The notes beneath the pieces were generated by a model. The model made no database searches and was not told where the DNA came from. It saw only the letters and a program-made list of their open reading frames with translations. Below are positions 28,126-37,000 of a stretch of 64,000 bases of DNA, piece after piece (the first letter of the stretch is position 1; each line of letters opens with the position of its first letter). Made by a program: the position numbers and the translations under genes. The DNA is from CAVOHU01 sp963817885 (lineage in GTDB: Bacteria > Acidobacteriota > Vicinamibacteria > Vicinamibacterales > JAKQTR01), in the NCBI GenBank assembly GCA_963817885.1, contig CAWFQE010000002.1, positions 558,001 to 622,000 of the forward strand, given 5' to 3'.

Positions 28126-29491
28126 TCAGCGCGGCTTCGGCCGGACTCCGGCCTCGATGGCTGCGATCCGCCATCCGCATTCCCGGCACCTCGGATCCCG
28201 CGATTCCTCGTCGGTGGCGGACTCCGAGCCTTCGCGGCCGCAATCGCACGGAAGGGCCTTCTCCGGCGCCGGCATGGCGCGGAACCGGGTGAGGAGACGG
28301 ACGACATGAGCCGGTCGCTGCAGGAACAGCGCCATGGCAGCCGTCGCGTAGAGAAGCGAGAACACCGGGTGAATCAGCGAGGAACCAACGCCGAAGAACC
28401 CGGTGCCCGACTGGTCGATGACGCTCGGCAGGATGAGCTGGCCTGCGAAGAGGCCGAAGAGCAGCAGGCCGCCGCTCAACGTCAGCCGGAGCGAGGCCAG
28501 CAAGGCGACACCGAGCATCGACTGGGCCGCCGTCAGGAGGATTTCCGACATCTGTCCGCGACCCCATCGGGATCGGATGGTCGAGCGAGCCGTGCGACAG
28601 CGCGAACACGCCGGGAATCATGCCCACCAGCAGCGTCCACTGGTTCAGCTTCGACGACAGCAGGCTGCCCAGCGCGAGATTGGCCTGACCGCGCCAGGCG
28701 AACACCAGCGCCACGACGAATTCCGGGGCCTCCGAGGCGATCGGCGCCAGCCACTGCACCAGCAGGAACTCGTTGATGCCGAGCGTTTGCCCGTGGCGAT
28801 CAGGCCTTCGCAGAACGATCTCGGCATTGGCCAGGATGGTGCCCGCCGCGAACAGGAAGAGCGCCAGCGTGGCCATCCGCCGCTTCGCTTTGGGCAGCGC
28901 GATGATGAGCGCGGCCGGGCCGATCGCTTCCGCTTCCTCGGTGGGCCGGCGGGCGGCCAGCGTCAGGTACCAGACGTAGAGGCCGAGAAAGACGACCCCG
29001 TCGTACCACGCCAGGGTGCCCTTCAGCGGGATCACGAACGCGTAGGCGGTGGCGGCACCGAGAAACACCAGCTCGAGACGCCTGTCGGGCCCGAGTCGAA
29101 CCGGGCGGCGGAAACGGACCCAGAAGAGCAGCGCGATGGCGCCCCACGCGACGCCGATCAGCAGCCGGTTGGCGCCGGTCATGTTCGCGATGGCGTAGTG
29201 GGCGTAGTCGCTGGCCGGATCCTGGCCGGCCTGCCAGGTGAAATACATGTCCACGGCGTACTCGGGAAGCACGGCGATCAGCGCAACGACCGCCAGGGCC
29301 AGCGCCTGGGAGATGTCCGACTGCGCCGCGTCGCACGCCCAGAGCAGCAGGAACGACGCACCGAGAATGGCCGCGCCGGACACGAGGGCCGCAACCGGAG
29401 GGGTCGGCGTGACACCCATGAGGTGCAGCACGATTCCGGGGATCGCGGCACTGGCAGCGAGAAGGACAGGCAGGAGACGGGTGAGTTTCAT
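28126..29491 (-). pseudogene. Sodium/calcium exchanger-type cation antiporter, frameshifted
   Basis: A CaCA-type membrane antiporter split over two frames. ATG 29491 (MKLTRLLPVLLAASAAIPGI) opens eight or so membrane segments including LAVVALIAVLPEYAVDMYF and LAPIASEAPEFVVALVF, the paired alpha-repeat motifs with acidic residues. The frame stays good to DHPIPMGSR (about base 28570) and then turns into Arg/Pro-rich nonsense to 28064. The sense continues in the next frame from ATG 28551 (MSEILLTAAQSMLGVALLAS), with two or three more membrane segments and a tail holding CDCGREG and CRECGWR, a possible zinc knuckle. One extra or missing base near 28552-28575 explains it. Whether the cell makes one protein, two, or none is unknown. 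Confidence 0.8.
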
Positions 29492-29765
29492 GATCGCCCG
29501 GGGCTGCGTGGCGAGCTTCGGCCACGCGTTCGCTGGTGCAACGCGCAGCCAAAGGTCTGGCACCCGGGGGGGCGAACGGTCAGGAGGCCAGAAGGACGAT
29601 CCTTCGGGTATGTTGACCTTCCTGAAACCACCGGCGGTGGTTCTGCTACTCCCCTTTGGCGGGGACGCCCCAATGGTAACACTGCGCCGACACGCGGGCA
29701 AACTTCATCGAGCCCGTGCCGCGCAGCTCGCGGGAGATGTATATATAGAGGCGAGATCGACATTT

Positions 29766-30434
29766 GTGACACCGATCATCCCGGACACCGTCACGGCGTA
29801 CCTTGGCTCGTTGACCCGGCCCGGCGACGAACTGCTCGAGGAGGTCCGTCTCCGATCCAAAGCGGACGGCATCCCGGCCGTCGTCCGTGAGACCGGCGCG
29901 CTGCTGCAATTCATCGCGTCGCTCGCCGGCGCGGAACGTATCCTGGAAATCGGGACGGGCTACGGCTACTCCACCATCTGGCTGGCGCGCGCGCTCCCCC
30001 CCACAGGCAGGTTGTTCAGCATGGAGCGGGACCCCGCCCGCGCAGCCATCGCACGTGAATACGTGGCGCGAGCCGGCCTGGCCGACCAGATCAGCGTAAT
30101 TGTCGGCGACGCGACCCGGTTTCTGGCGAAGGTGGCCGGCCCCTTCGACGTGATCTTCCAGGATGCCGACAAGGCGATGTACCTGTCCGCCTACGATCGG
30201 GTCTTCGACCTGCTCAAACCCGGCGGCGCCTTGATCACGGACAACGTTCTGTGGGGCGGTGATGTCGTGCCGGGATTCGAGGGTGCCGCGGGCCATCCGA
30301 AGGACACGATAGCGGCCATCGCCACATACAATGAGCGGCTGGGCGCAGACACCAGGCTGCACACGATCTTTCTCCCGGTCGGAGACGGAGTGGCCGTGTC
30401 GATGAAGAAGCGGGCCAGCGACGAACACAACTGA
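29766..30434 (+). CDS. SAM-dependent O-methyltransferase, COMT-like
   Basis: Class I methyltransferase of 222 residues, the usual size for bacterial relatives of catechol O-methyltransferase. Motif I is ILEIGTGYGYSTIWLARAL near residue 57, the metal-binding Asp region is VIFQDADKAMYLSAYD near 121, and LKPGGALITDNVLWGGDVV near 145 carries the second Asp and Asn. Substrate unknown; catechol-type hydroxyls are usual for the family. The frame opens far upstream at 29238, opposite the exchanger gene, but GTG 29766 gives a normal N-terminus (VTPIIPDTVTAYLGSLTRPG). A TATATA stretch at 29740 may be its -10 element. Confidence 0.88.
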   Translation: MTPIIPDTVTAYLGSLTRPGDELLEEVRLRSKADGIPAVVRETGALLQFIASLAGAERILEIGTGYGYSTIWLARALPPTGRLFSMERDPARAAIAREYVARAGLADQISVIVGDATRFLAKVAGPFDVIFQDADKAMYLSAYDRVFDLLKPGGALITDNVLWGGDVVPGFEGAAGHPKDTIAAIATYNERLGADTRLHTIFLPVGDGVAVSMKKRASDEHN

Positions 30435-30543
30435 GGCGCCGCAGCCGGTCACGGCCGGCACCCTTTTCCATTCACCTGGTGCGAATTTCAGTCCCGGGCG
30501 GCACGCGCCGGCAGCAGAGTCCGGCGAAGGAAGCGATACTCGC

Positions 30544-30756
30544 ATGACAACCATCGACAGCTGGCTCGCATATGCATCGGCCGACGCGGACCGGCGGGGA
30601 TTGCCGGAGTTGAAGCCGCTGCTGGCCGGCCTGGCACACTCAACAGGCATCCTGCGTGCGGCGGACTGGAACGAGTCCGCCACGGGCGACGGGCGCGGGC
30701 CATCCGGCCCGGTCGATGCTCGGGACCACCGGGCGGTCGAAGGCACACGGCGATGA
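30544..30756 (+). CDS. Small protein coupled to amidase (GatC/AtzG-like by position)
   Basis: 70 residues, helical N-terminal two thirds (RRGLPELKPLLAGLAHSTGI, LRAADWNESA), low-complexity tail. ATG 30544 has GAAGGAAG about 9 bases upstream. Its TGA overlaps the ATG of the following amidase by the ATGA, which couples their translation. Small helical partners such as GatC and AtzG bind amidases of this fold and help them fold or work; I infer the same role from size and position, not from a clear sequence match. Confidence 0.65.
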   Translation: MTTIDSWLAYASADADRRGLPELKPLLAGLAHSTGILRAADWNESATGDGRGPSGPVDARDHRAVEGTRR

Positions 30757-32129
30757 CACCACCTTTGGCGCGAATGACGATCACCGATCTTGCTCCTCGT
30801 CTCGCCCGGCGGGAGATCTCGTCGCGGGAGCTGACGGAATCCTGCCTCGCGGCGATCGACGCCCGGAACGACGAGCTGCGCGCGTTCATCACCGTGCTCA
30901 CTAACGACGCGCTGGCGCAGGCCGACGCGGCCGACAAGGCCATTGCCGCCGGCGGCTGGAACGGCCCCCTTCATGGGATCCCGGTTTCGCTGAAGGACCT
31001 GCTGGATCTCCGAGGTGTCCCGACGACGGCGGCCTCGCGCGTGCGAGCCGGTCACTGCGCCACCTCGGACGCTCTCGTCGTCTCGCGCCTTCGGGCAGCA
31101 GGAGCCGTGTTCGTCGGCAAGTGCAATCTCCACGAGTTCGCGTTCGGGACGACCAGCGAGGATTCCGCCTACGGCGCGGTCCGGCATCCGTCGGATCCGT
31201 CGCGGTCACCCGGCGGGTCGAGCGGCGGCTCGGCGGTCGCCGTGGTCACTGGCATGTCGGTGGCTTCTGTCGGCACCGACACCGGGGGATCGATACGCAT
31301 TCCCTCGGCCGCGTGCGGCACGGTCGGGCTCAAACCGACCTTCGGCGAGCTCCCGTGCGATGGCGTGGTGCCGCTCAGCCGATCGCTCGATCACGTGGGA
31401 CCCCTGGCGCGCAGCGTGGCGGATGCGTGGATCCTGTACCTCGTGATGCGCGGAGATTCCGCCGCCGCGGCGTGGCCGCTCCCCCTGGCTGACTCGGTGC
31501 GGGGCGTCACGATTGGGGTGCCGCGACGCTATTTCTTCGAGCTGCTGGCGTCGGATGTGCGCGCACGGGTCGATGAAGCGCTGACAAAGCTCGCCGCCGC
31601 CGGAGCGTCGCTCGTCGATGTGGACATCCCGCACGCCACAGATATTGCCGCAATCTACCTTCACTCGCAGCTTCCGGAAGCCGCGGCGTATCACGCAACG
31701 GCCGTCGCCGAACGGCCCGGCGACTACACGCCCAACGTGAGGCTGCGGATCGAGATGGCTCGCTACGTTCTGGCCGAGGACTACGTCCGTGCCCAGGCCG
31801 GCCGCGACGTGCTCCGGCAGGAGGTGGACGCCGCGCTTTCTGCCTGCAATGTGCTGGCGCTGCCGACCCTGCCGATTCCGGCGCCGCCGATTGGCGCGAC
31901 GACCGTGCCGGCAGGTGACGGAGAAGCGCCGGTGCGCAACCTGATGCTCAGGCTGACCCAGCTCTTCAACGTGACGGGCCATCCAGCCCTGTCCATGCCG
32001 TGCGGCGTCACGCGCGAAGGGCTGCCGTGCGGGCTTCAGCTGGCGGGAAAGAGGAACGACACCGAAGGCCTGCTCGCCACCGCATCGGCGTGCGAGCACG
32101 CGCTGCGCGCTTCCAGTCCCAGGTTCTAG
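30753..32129 (+). CDS. Amidase (amidase signature family, GatA-like)
   Basis: Amidohydrolase of 458 residues with a complete Ser-cisSer-Lys triad: Lys in GIPVSLKDLLDLRGV near residue 75, cis-Ser in SPGGSSGGSAVAVVTGMS near 152, and nucleophile Ser in GTDTGGSIRIPSAACGTVGL near 175. Substrates in the family range from Gln for tRNA amidation to ureas and aryl amides; no gatB is nearby, so a catabolic or salvage role is more likely than tRNA charging. It overlaps the small upstream gene by 4 bases. The TAG stop (32127-32129) lies in the first unit of a long heptamer repeat. Confidence 0.9.
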   Translation: MTPPLARMTITDLAPRLARREISSRELTESCLAAIDARNDELRAFITVLTNDALAQADAADKAIAAGGWNGPLHGIPVSLKDLLDLRGVPTTAASRVRAGHCATSDALVVSRLRAAGAVFVGKCNLHEFAFGTTSEDSAYGAVRHPSDPSRSPGGSSGGSAVAVVTGMSVASVGTDTGGSIRIPSAACGTVGLKPTFGELPCDGVVPLSRSLDHVGPLARSVADAWILYLVMRGDSAAAAWPLPLADSVRGVTIGVPRRYFFELLASDVRARVDEALTKLAAAGASLVDVDIPHATDIAAIYLHSQLPEAAAYHATAVAERPGDYTPNVRLRIEMARYVLAEDYVRAQAGRDVLRQEVDAALSACNVLALPTLPIPAPPIGATTVPAGDGEAPVRNLMLRLTQLFNVTGHPALSMPCGVTREGLPCGLQLAGKRNDTEGLLATASACEHALRASSPRF

Positions 32130-32316
32130 GGGCTAGGGGCTAGGGGCTAGGGGCTAGGCGCTAGGGGCTAGGCGCTAGGGGCTAGGCGCTAGGGGCTAGG
32201 GGCTAGGCGCTAGGGGCTAGGGACTGGGCGTTAGGCGCTAGCGCCCAATCGCTGGCGCCTCGTGGCTTGCGTCTCGTAACTAGCGCCTAGCCCCTAGCGC
32301 CCAGCCCCTAACCTAG
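32126..32316. repeat. Heptamer tandem repeat with inverted arm between convergent genes
   Basis: Sixteen consecutive 7-base units run from 32126 to 32237, mostly CTAGGGG alternating with CTAGGCG, the last three degenerate. After a spacer of about 40 bases, an inverted arm of about five units lies at 32279-32316, so the transcript can fold into a long hairpin. The stop of the amidase gene lies in the first unit and the stop of the next, convergent gene at the outer edge of the inverted arm. It may serve as a two-way transcription end, or be a replication-slippage product. Confidence 0.85.
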
Positions 32317-32516
32317 AGGTATTTGAGGATTCCCTGGAACGCCTGGTAGATGACACCGGCGAGTTCTCTCACCAGCGGAGAGACGTGCCCCTGGTCGATG
32401 GCGTCGGCCACGGTCACCGGGTCCGTGATGAGAAGCCAGATGGTCGCACTGGCGAGCACGGCAGATACAAGGGCTACCGTGCCGAACAAGCTGAGACTCA
32501 GGCGAGCCAGGCTCAT
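32313..32516 (-). CDS. Small single-pass membrane protein
   Basis: 67 residues: one hydrophobic segment (LSLFGTVALVSAVLASATIW) and a short amphipathic tail (SPLVRELAGVIYQAFQGIL). No ribosome site is obvious before ATG 32516. The stop TAG at 32313-32315 touches the inverted arm of the heptamer repeat. The composition is that of a real membrane peptide, but a chance frame cannot be excluded. Function unknown. Confidence 0.5.
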   Translation of the reverse strand: MSLARLSLSLFGTVALVSAVLASATIWLLITDPVTVADAIDQGHVSPLVRELAGVIYQAFQGILKYL

Positions 32517-32653
32517 AGGATGACTACCGGGTTAGTTTACACCTTCAATTGGCGTCCGGATCCTACTACGCACCGCCCTGTCGGAGGGTTCCACTACCTT
32601 CAGTGAGACGTCCGTACCCGGGAAAAGGTTGGTATCGGGGCCGCGCCTCAGTT

Positions 32654-33874
32654 CTAACCTCGGGCACTGAGCCCGGAGCTGGAGACCGCCGGCGGCCGCA
32701 TCAGTCTCAGCATGGCCAGCACGCCCAGCAGCGGACCGGGCGTGATCAGGAGGAACGCCCACTGCCAGCCGACCCACGTCGCCACTTCCGACACGGCGCG
32801 GATCGAAATCATCGTCAGCAGGAACCCGAGGCACGTCTGGACGGTCAGGGCCGTCCCCACGTGGTCGGAGGCCGTTGTCTCGGAAACGATGGCGGAAAAC
32901 TGGGCCGAGTCCGCGACCACGGCAAAGCCCCAGATCGCGATGAACAGGTAGAGCACGGGCTGAGGAGCCAGGAAGAAGAGCGCGGACATCGCGCAGCAGG
33001 TCGCCGAGATCATCATGGCCCAGGCCGCGACGCGCGCCTTCCCGCTCCTGTCCGCGTAGAGCCCGGCGACGACACACCCGAGAGCGCCGCTGGCGATGGC
33101 GACGAAAGCTGCCAGCGATCCGGCGCGAACCGCATCCGGAATGTGGCGCGCCGTCAGGCTCGCCGTCACATAGAGCGCGACCCACGCCCAGAACGAGTAG
33201 AGCTCCCACATGTGGCCGAGGTAGCCCAGAGTGGCCAGCCGCGGCGCGCGGCGCGTGAAGATTCGAAAGGCGGCCCTCGGGTCGAACGGCGCGGTGGCGG
33301 CAAGGTGCGGACCGTTGCGCACCCAGAGCACGACGAGCAGACCGCCGGCGATCCCGAACCACGACGCGGTCAGCATCACCGTGCGCCACGACTCGCCCGG
33401 GAACCCCGCGAGCAGGTAAGGAGTGGCCTTACCGACGGTCAGGCATCCGATGAGGATGCCGAGCGCCACGCCGCGGCGATCGACGAACCAGCTGGCGGCG
33501 ATCTTCATCGCCGGCGGGTACACCAGCGCCAGCGACGCGCCAGTCAGGAACCGAAGCGCGATGACCTCGACCGGCGAGGCCACGATGGCGATCGACGCGT
33601 TGGCAAGGGAACCGACCAGGCACCCGATGCCGAACACCCAGCGCGGGCTGATCAGGTCGGCCAGGTTGAGCAGTGCGCTGATGAGCGTGCCGGCGACGAA
33701 TCCGCCCTGCACCGCCATGGTCAGCCAGGCGGCCTGCGCGGGCCCCATGTGCAGGTCGGCGACGATGGCCGGGGTGACGGCCGTCGCCGAAAACCAGAGC
33801 GTCATGCCCAGGAACTCGCCCAGTCCGAGGATGGCGAGCATCCGCCACGCCAGTTCGTCGTTTACCGTTCCCAT
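32654..33874 (-). CDS. MFS transporter
   Basis: Major facilitator of 406 residues, twelve segments. N-terminal half: LGEFLGMTLWFSATAVTPAI, then LISPRWVFGIGCLVGSLAN in the loop 2-3 region. C-terminal half: GLYADRSGKARVAAWAMMIS. It resembles nitrate/cyanate-type or general metabolite carriers; substrate unknown. The frame opens at 34036, inside the divergent M16 gene, so ATG 33874 (MGTVNDELAWRMLAILGLGE) is taken. It diverges from the M16 gene with only 13 bases between the two ATG codons, so promoters of each gene must lie in the coding start of the other. Confidence 0.87.
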   Translation of the reverse strand: MGTVNDELAWRMLAILGLGEFLGMTLWFSATAVTPAIVADLHMGPAQAAWLTMAVQGGFVAGTLISALLNLADLISPRWVFGIGCLVGSLANASIAIVASPVEVIALRFLTGASLALVYPPAMKIAASWFVDRRGVALGILIGCLTVGKATPYLLAGFPGESWRTVMLTASWFGIAGGLLVVLWVRNGPHLAATAPFDPRAAFRIFTRRAPRLATLGYLGHMWELYSFWAWVALYVTASLTARHIPDAVRAGSLAAFVAIASGALGCVVAGLYADRSGKARVAAWAMMISATCCAMSALFFLAPQPVLYLFIAIWGFAVVADSAQFSAIVSETTASDHVGTALTVQTCLGFLLTMISIRAVSEVATWVGWQWAFLLITPGPLLGVLAMLRLMRPPAVSSSGLSARG

Positions 33875-33887
33875 CTTTGCCGATACG

Positions 33888-35321
33888 ATGACTCTAGTAG
33901 GGGTTGCCGGGGCACTGATTCTCGGGCTGAACGTCCTATCATGTGGCACGCAGCTCGCGATCGACAAGCGGGATCTCCCGGTTCGCGCGCGGCCGGCTGG
34001 TCCCGAGGGTAGGGTTGTGGACATACCTTTCACCAAAGAGGTGCTTCCGAACGGTCTTCAGGTGATCGTGCACGAGGATCGCGCCTGCCCGATTGTTGCG
34101 GTCAACATCTGGTACCACGTCGGATCGAAGGACGAGACGGCGGGCCGCACCGGGTTCGCGCACCTGTTCGAGCACCTGATGTTCGAGGGCTCGGCGCACC
34201 ACGACTCGGGCTACTTCGAACCGCTGCAGCAGGCGGGCGGCTCGGTCAACGGGTCCACGAACACCGATCGCACCAACTACTGGGAAGTCGTTCCGAGCAA
34301 CGCCCTGGAGCTGGCGCTCTGGATGGAATCGGACCGGATGGGGTATCTCCTGCCCGCGCTGACCCAGGAGAAGTTCGACAATCAGCGTGAGGTCGTGCTG
34401 AACGAGCGGCGCCAGTCTTACGAAAACCGCCCGTACGGCATGGCGAACATGGCGATTGTCGAAGCGCTCTTCCCCGCCGACCACCCGTACCACTGGACGA
34501 CAATCGGTGCGCCCGACGATCTGCGCGCGGCCTCGCTCGACGAGGTCCGCGGGTTCTTCGCCTCCCACTACCACCCGGCCAACGCGTCGATTGTGCTCGC
34601 GGGTGATCTCGACACGGCGGCCGGCATCCGCCTGGTGGCCGACTACTTCGGCGACATTCCGGCCGGCGAGACCTCGGCCCCTGTCGGGCGTCCTCGCGTG
34701 CCGGAGGGAAACCGGCGGCTGATGCTCGAAGATCGCGTCGAGCTGCCTCGCATTTACGTGAGCTGGCAGACGCCGGCGATGTTCGACCCGGACGATGCGG
34801 AATTCGACCTGCTGGGCGACGTGCTCGGCGGAGGCAAGGCGTCGAGACTGTACCGCAAGCTCGTGTACGACCGCCGCGTGGCGACCGAGGTCGCCTCGTT
34901 CCAGAACTCCCGCGAGCTCGGCAGCTATTTCCAGATCGTGGCGACGGCCGTTCCCGGCATCGCGCTCGGTCAACTCGAGGACGCCATCCTCGAAGAAGCG
35001 GCCTTGCTGGGCCGTACAGGACCGACCGCCGATGAGATCGACCGCTCCAAGACCTTGACCGAGGCGCACTTCATCTACCGCATCCAGACGGTCGGAGGAT
35101 TCGGCGGCAAGTCGGATCAGCTGAACGCCTACAACGTCTACCTTGCGGATCCGGGCTCCTTCGATCGCGACCTCGAACGGTATCGCCGCGCCACGGTTGA
35201 ATCGGTGCGGTCGGCTTCGAGCCGGCACCTGCGGCCCGATCGCGCGGTCACGCTGAGCGTGATCCCGCGCGGCCGTCACGATCTGTCAGCGCCCGGATCA
35301 CAACTGGTGGAGCCATCGTGA
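33888..35321 (+). CDS. M16 zinc peptidase, active-type subunit (lipoprotein)
   Basis: Insulinase/processing-peptidase family, 477 residues. A lipoprotein signal (MTLVGVAGALILGLNVLSCG) is followed by ITPFTK-like PFTKEVLPNGLQVIVHEDRA. The inverted zinc motif HLFEHLMFEG lies near residue 93, with the third ligand Glu in NQREVVLNERRQSY near 170. It is the catalytic half of a two-gene pair; the next gene starts in its last codons (overlap of 4 bases). Anchoring in the outer membrane or at the inner-membrane face is inferred. No ribosome site precedes ATG 33888, so a leaderless start or the later GTG in VVDIPFTK is possible. Confidence 0.9.
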   Translation: MTLVGVAGALILGLNVLSCGTQLAIDKRDLPVRARPAGPEGRVVDIPFTKEVLPNGLQVIVHEDRACPIVAVNIWYHVGSKDETAGRTGFAHLFEHLMFEGSAHHDSGYFEPLQQAGGSVNGSTNTDRTNYWEVVPSNALELALWMESDRMGYLLPALTQEKFDNQREVVLNERRQSYENRPYGMANMAIVEALFPADHPYHWTTIGAPDDLRAASLDEVRGFFASHYHPANASIVLAGDLDTAAGIRLVADYFGDIPAGETSAPVGRPRVPEGNRRLMLEDRVELPRIYVSWQTPAMFDPDDAEFDLLGDVLGGGKASRLYRKLVYDRRVATEVASFQNSRELGSYFQIVATAVPGIALGQLEDAILEEAALLGRTGPTADEIDRSKTLTEAHFIYRIQTVGGFGGKSDQLNAYNVYLADPGSFDRDLERYRRATVESVRSASSRHLRPDRAVTLSVIPRGRHDLSAPGSQLVEPS

Positions 35322-37000
35322 GCACAGTAGACAGGTCGCGGCTGCCGGCGCCAGGATCCGAGCCGGCGTTCCGGTTCCCGTCGGTCGAGAAGAGCCGGCT
35401 CGAGAACGGCCTTTCCGTCTGGACGGTCGAGCGTCGGGCGCTCCCGATGGTGACCTTCGTCCTGCTCGTGCCCGCCGGCGCGGCAACCGATCCTGACTCG
35501 AGGCCGGGCCTGGCTGCGCTGACGGGTGACATGCTGGACGAGGGCAGCGGCACCCGATCGGCGATCGACATCCAGGAGGCGCTCGCCCATCTCGGGGCCG
35601 ACCTCGACACGGAGGTCGGACCCGACGCGGCCGTCCTCGCCCTGACGACGCTCGGCCGGTTCGTGCGGCCGTCGCTCGGGCTGCTGGCAGACAGCGTCGT
35701 GCGGCCCCGGATCGCGCAGGAGGACTTCGATCGCGTCCGCCAGCTGCGCCTCAACCGCCTGCTTCAGCTGCGTGACGCGCCGTCGGCGCTGGCCGAGCGG
35801 GTCTTCCTGCGGCGTGTGTACGGGACGCATCCGTACGGTCACCTGCCAATCGGCTCGTCAAAGGGGCTGCAAGAGGTGTCGCGCGACGCTGTCGCCTCGT
35901 TTCGCGAGCGCGCCTACGTGCCGTCACGCGCCACGCTCGTCGCGGTGGGCGACGCATCCCATGCGTCAATTGTTGAGGCTGCGGGTGAAGCGTTCGGGAC
36001 GTGGAGTGACCCTGCGTCGTCGGCGGAACGTCTCGAGGATCGTCTGGGTGCGCCGATCGGCGGGCCTGGCCTCCCGCCGCAGTCGCGGCTGGTCGTGGTC
36101 GATCGGCCCGGCGCGGCGCAGTCCGAGCTTCGGATCGGGCATGTCGCGGCGGCCCGCCATTCGCCCGACTATCCCGCCCTGCTCGTGCTGAACACGATCC
36201 TGGGCGGCCAGTTCGTCAGCCGCATCAATTTGAACCTGCGCCAGGACAAGGGATACACCTACGGCGCCCACACGATGTTCGAGTTCAGGAAAGGCCGCGG
36301 ACCCTTCGTGATGCAGGCCAGCGTGCGGACCGACGCGACCGCGGACGCCATTCGCGAGTCGTTGATCGAGATCGGCGCCATCCGCGGCGAGCGCCCGCCT
36401 ACTGAGGACGAGCTGGCACTGGCCCGTGATGCGCTGACGCTGGGGTATCCGAGAAGCTTCGAAACGGGCGGGCAGATTGCGCGGGCACTGGCGCAGCTGA
36501 TTCTCTACGACCTGCCCGACACCACCTTCGAAGAGTTCACGCCGTCGGTGCGGGCCATCGACCAGGCCGCGGTATCCGACGTGGCGCGGCGGCACGTGGA
36601 TCCCGATCGCCTGGCCATCGTGATTGTCGGAGATCGGGCGCGGATCGCCCCGGAGCTGGGCGTCCCTCGGCCTGGGCGAGATCACGGAGGCAGGCGTCGA
36701 GTTCTGACGGGCGCGTGCAACGTCCGGCGCCTGTCGACCCCTGGACGACGGAAGGGAGACGGGGAAACGCTGGGAGGGCAGGCGCCCCGTCGCGAGACGG
36801 GGCACCTGTCGCCACCTCTCTGGAGCCTTCAGGTCAGCGTCGGGTCGTCACATCCGCGGCACGAGCGCGGGCGCCGCAACGATCCCGGCAATCGCCCCGA
36901 CAATCACCGACAGCACGATGATGACCAGCGCCGACACGATCATGTAGGGGATGACCTTGTCGGGCGGCGTCTGCATCATGGCGGGCAGGCCGAGATATAA
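35318..37000 (+). CDS. M16 peptidase-like subunit, frameshifted C-terminus
   Basis: Partner of the preceding active M16 protein. It has the fold (KSRLENGLSVWTVERRALPM; GGQFVSRINLNLRQDKGYTYG) but no HxxEH, so it is the usual inactive half of a heterodimer. Sense ends at about residue 448 (DRARIAPELGV). Removing one C from the CCC at 36664-36666 gives the expected end LGLGEITEAGVEF with a stop at 36705-36707. As written the frame instead runs on for 110 Arg/His-rich residues, to 37000, overlapping the next gene on the other strand by 153 bases. The tail is therefore not real protein in my view. ATG 35318 overlaps the upstream stop. Confidence 0.82.
   Translation: MSTVDRSRLPAPGSEPAFRFPSVEKSRLENGLSVWTVERRALPMVTFVLLVPAGAATDPDSRPGLAALTGDMLDEGSGTRSAIDIQEALAHLGADLDTEVGPDAAVLALTTLGRFVRPSLGLLADSVVRPRIAQEDFDRVRQLRLNRLLQLRDAPSALAERVFLRRVYGTHPYGHLPIGSSKGLQEVSRDAVASFRERAYVPSRATLVAVGDASHASIVEAAGEAFGTWSDPASSAERLEDRLGAPIGGPGLPPQSRLVVVDRPGAAQSELRIGHVAAARHSPDYPALLVLNTILGGQFVSRINLNLRQDKGYTYGAHTMFEFRKGRGPFVMQASVRTDATADAIRESLIEIGAIRGERPPTEDELALARDALTLGYPRSFETGGQIARALAQLILYDLPDTTFEEFTPSVRAIDQAAVSDVARRHVDPDRLAIVIVGDRARIAPELGVPRPGRDHGGRRRVLTGACNVRRLSTPGRRKGDGETLGGQAPRRETGHLSPPLWSLQVSVGSSHPRHERGRRNDPGNRPDNHRQHDDDQRRHDHVGDDLVGRRLHHGGQAEI

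Noticed and set aside
32126..32237. CRISPR array
   Set aside because: Units are 7 bases without spacers, and no cas gene is near.
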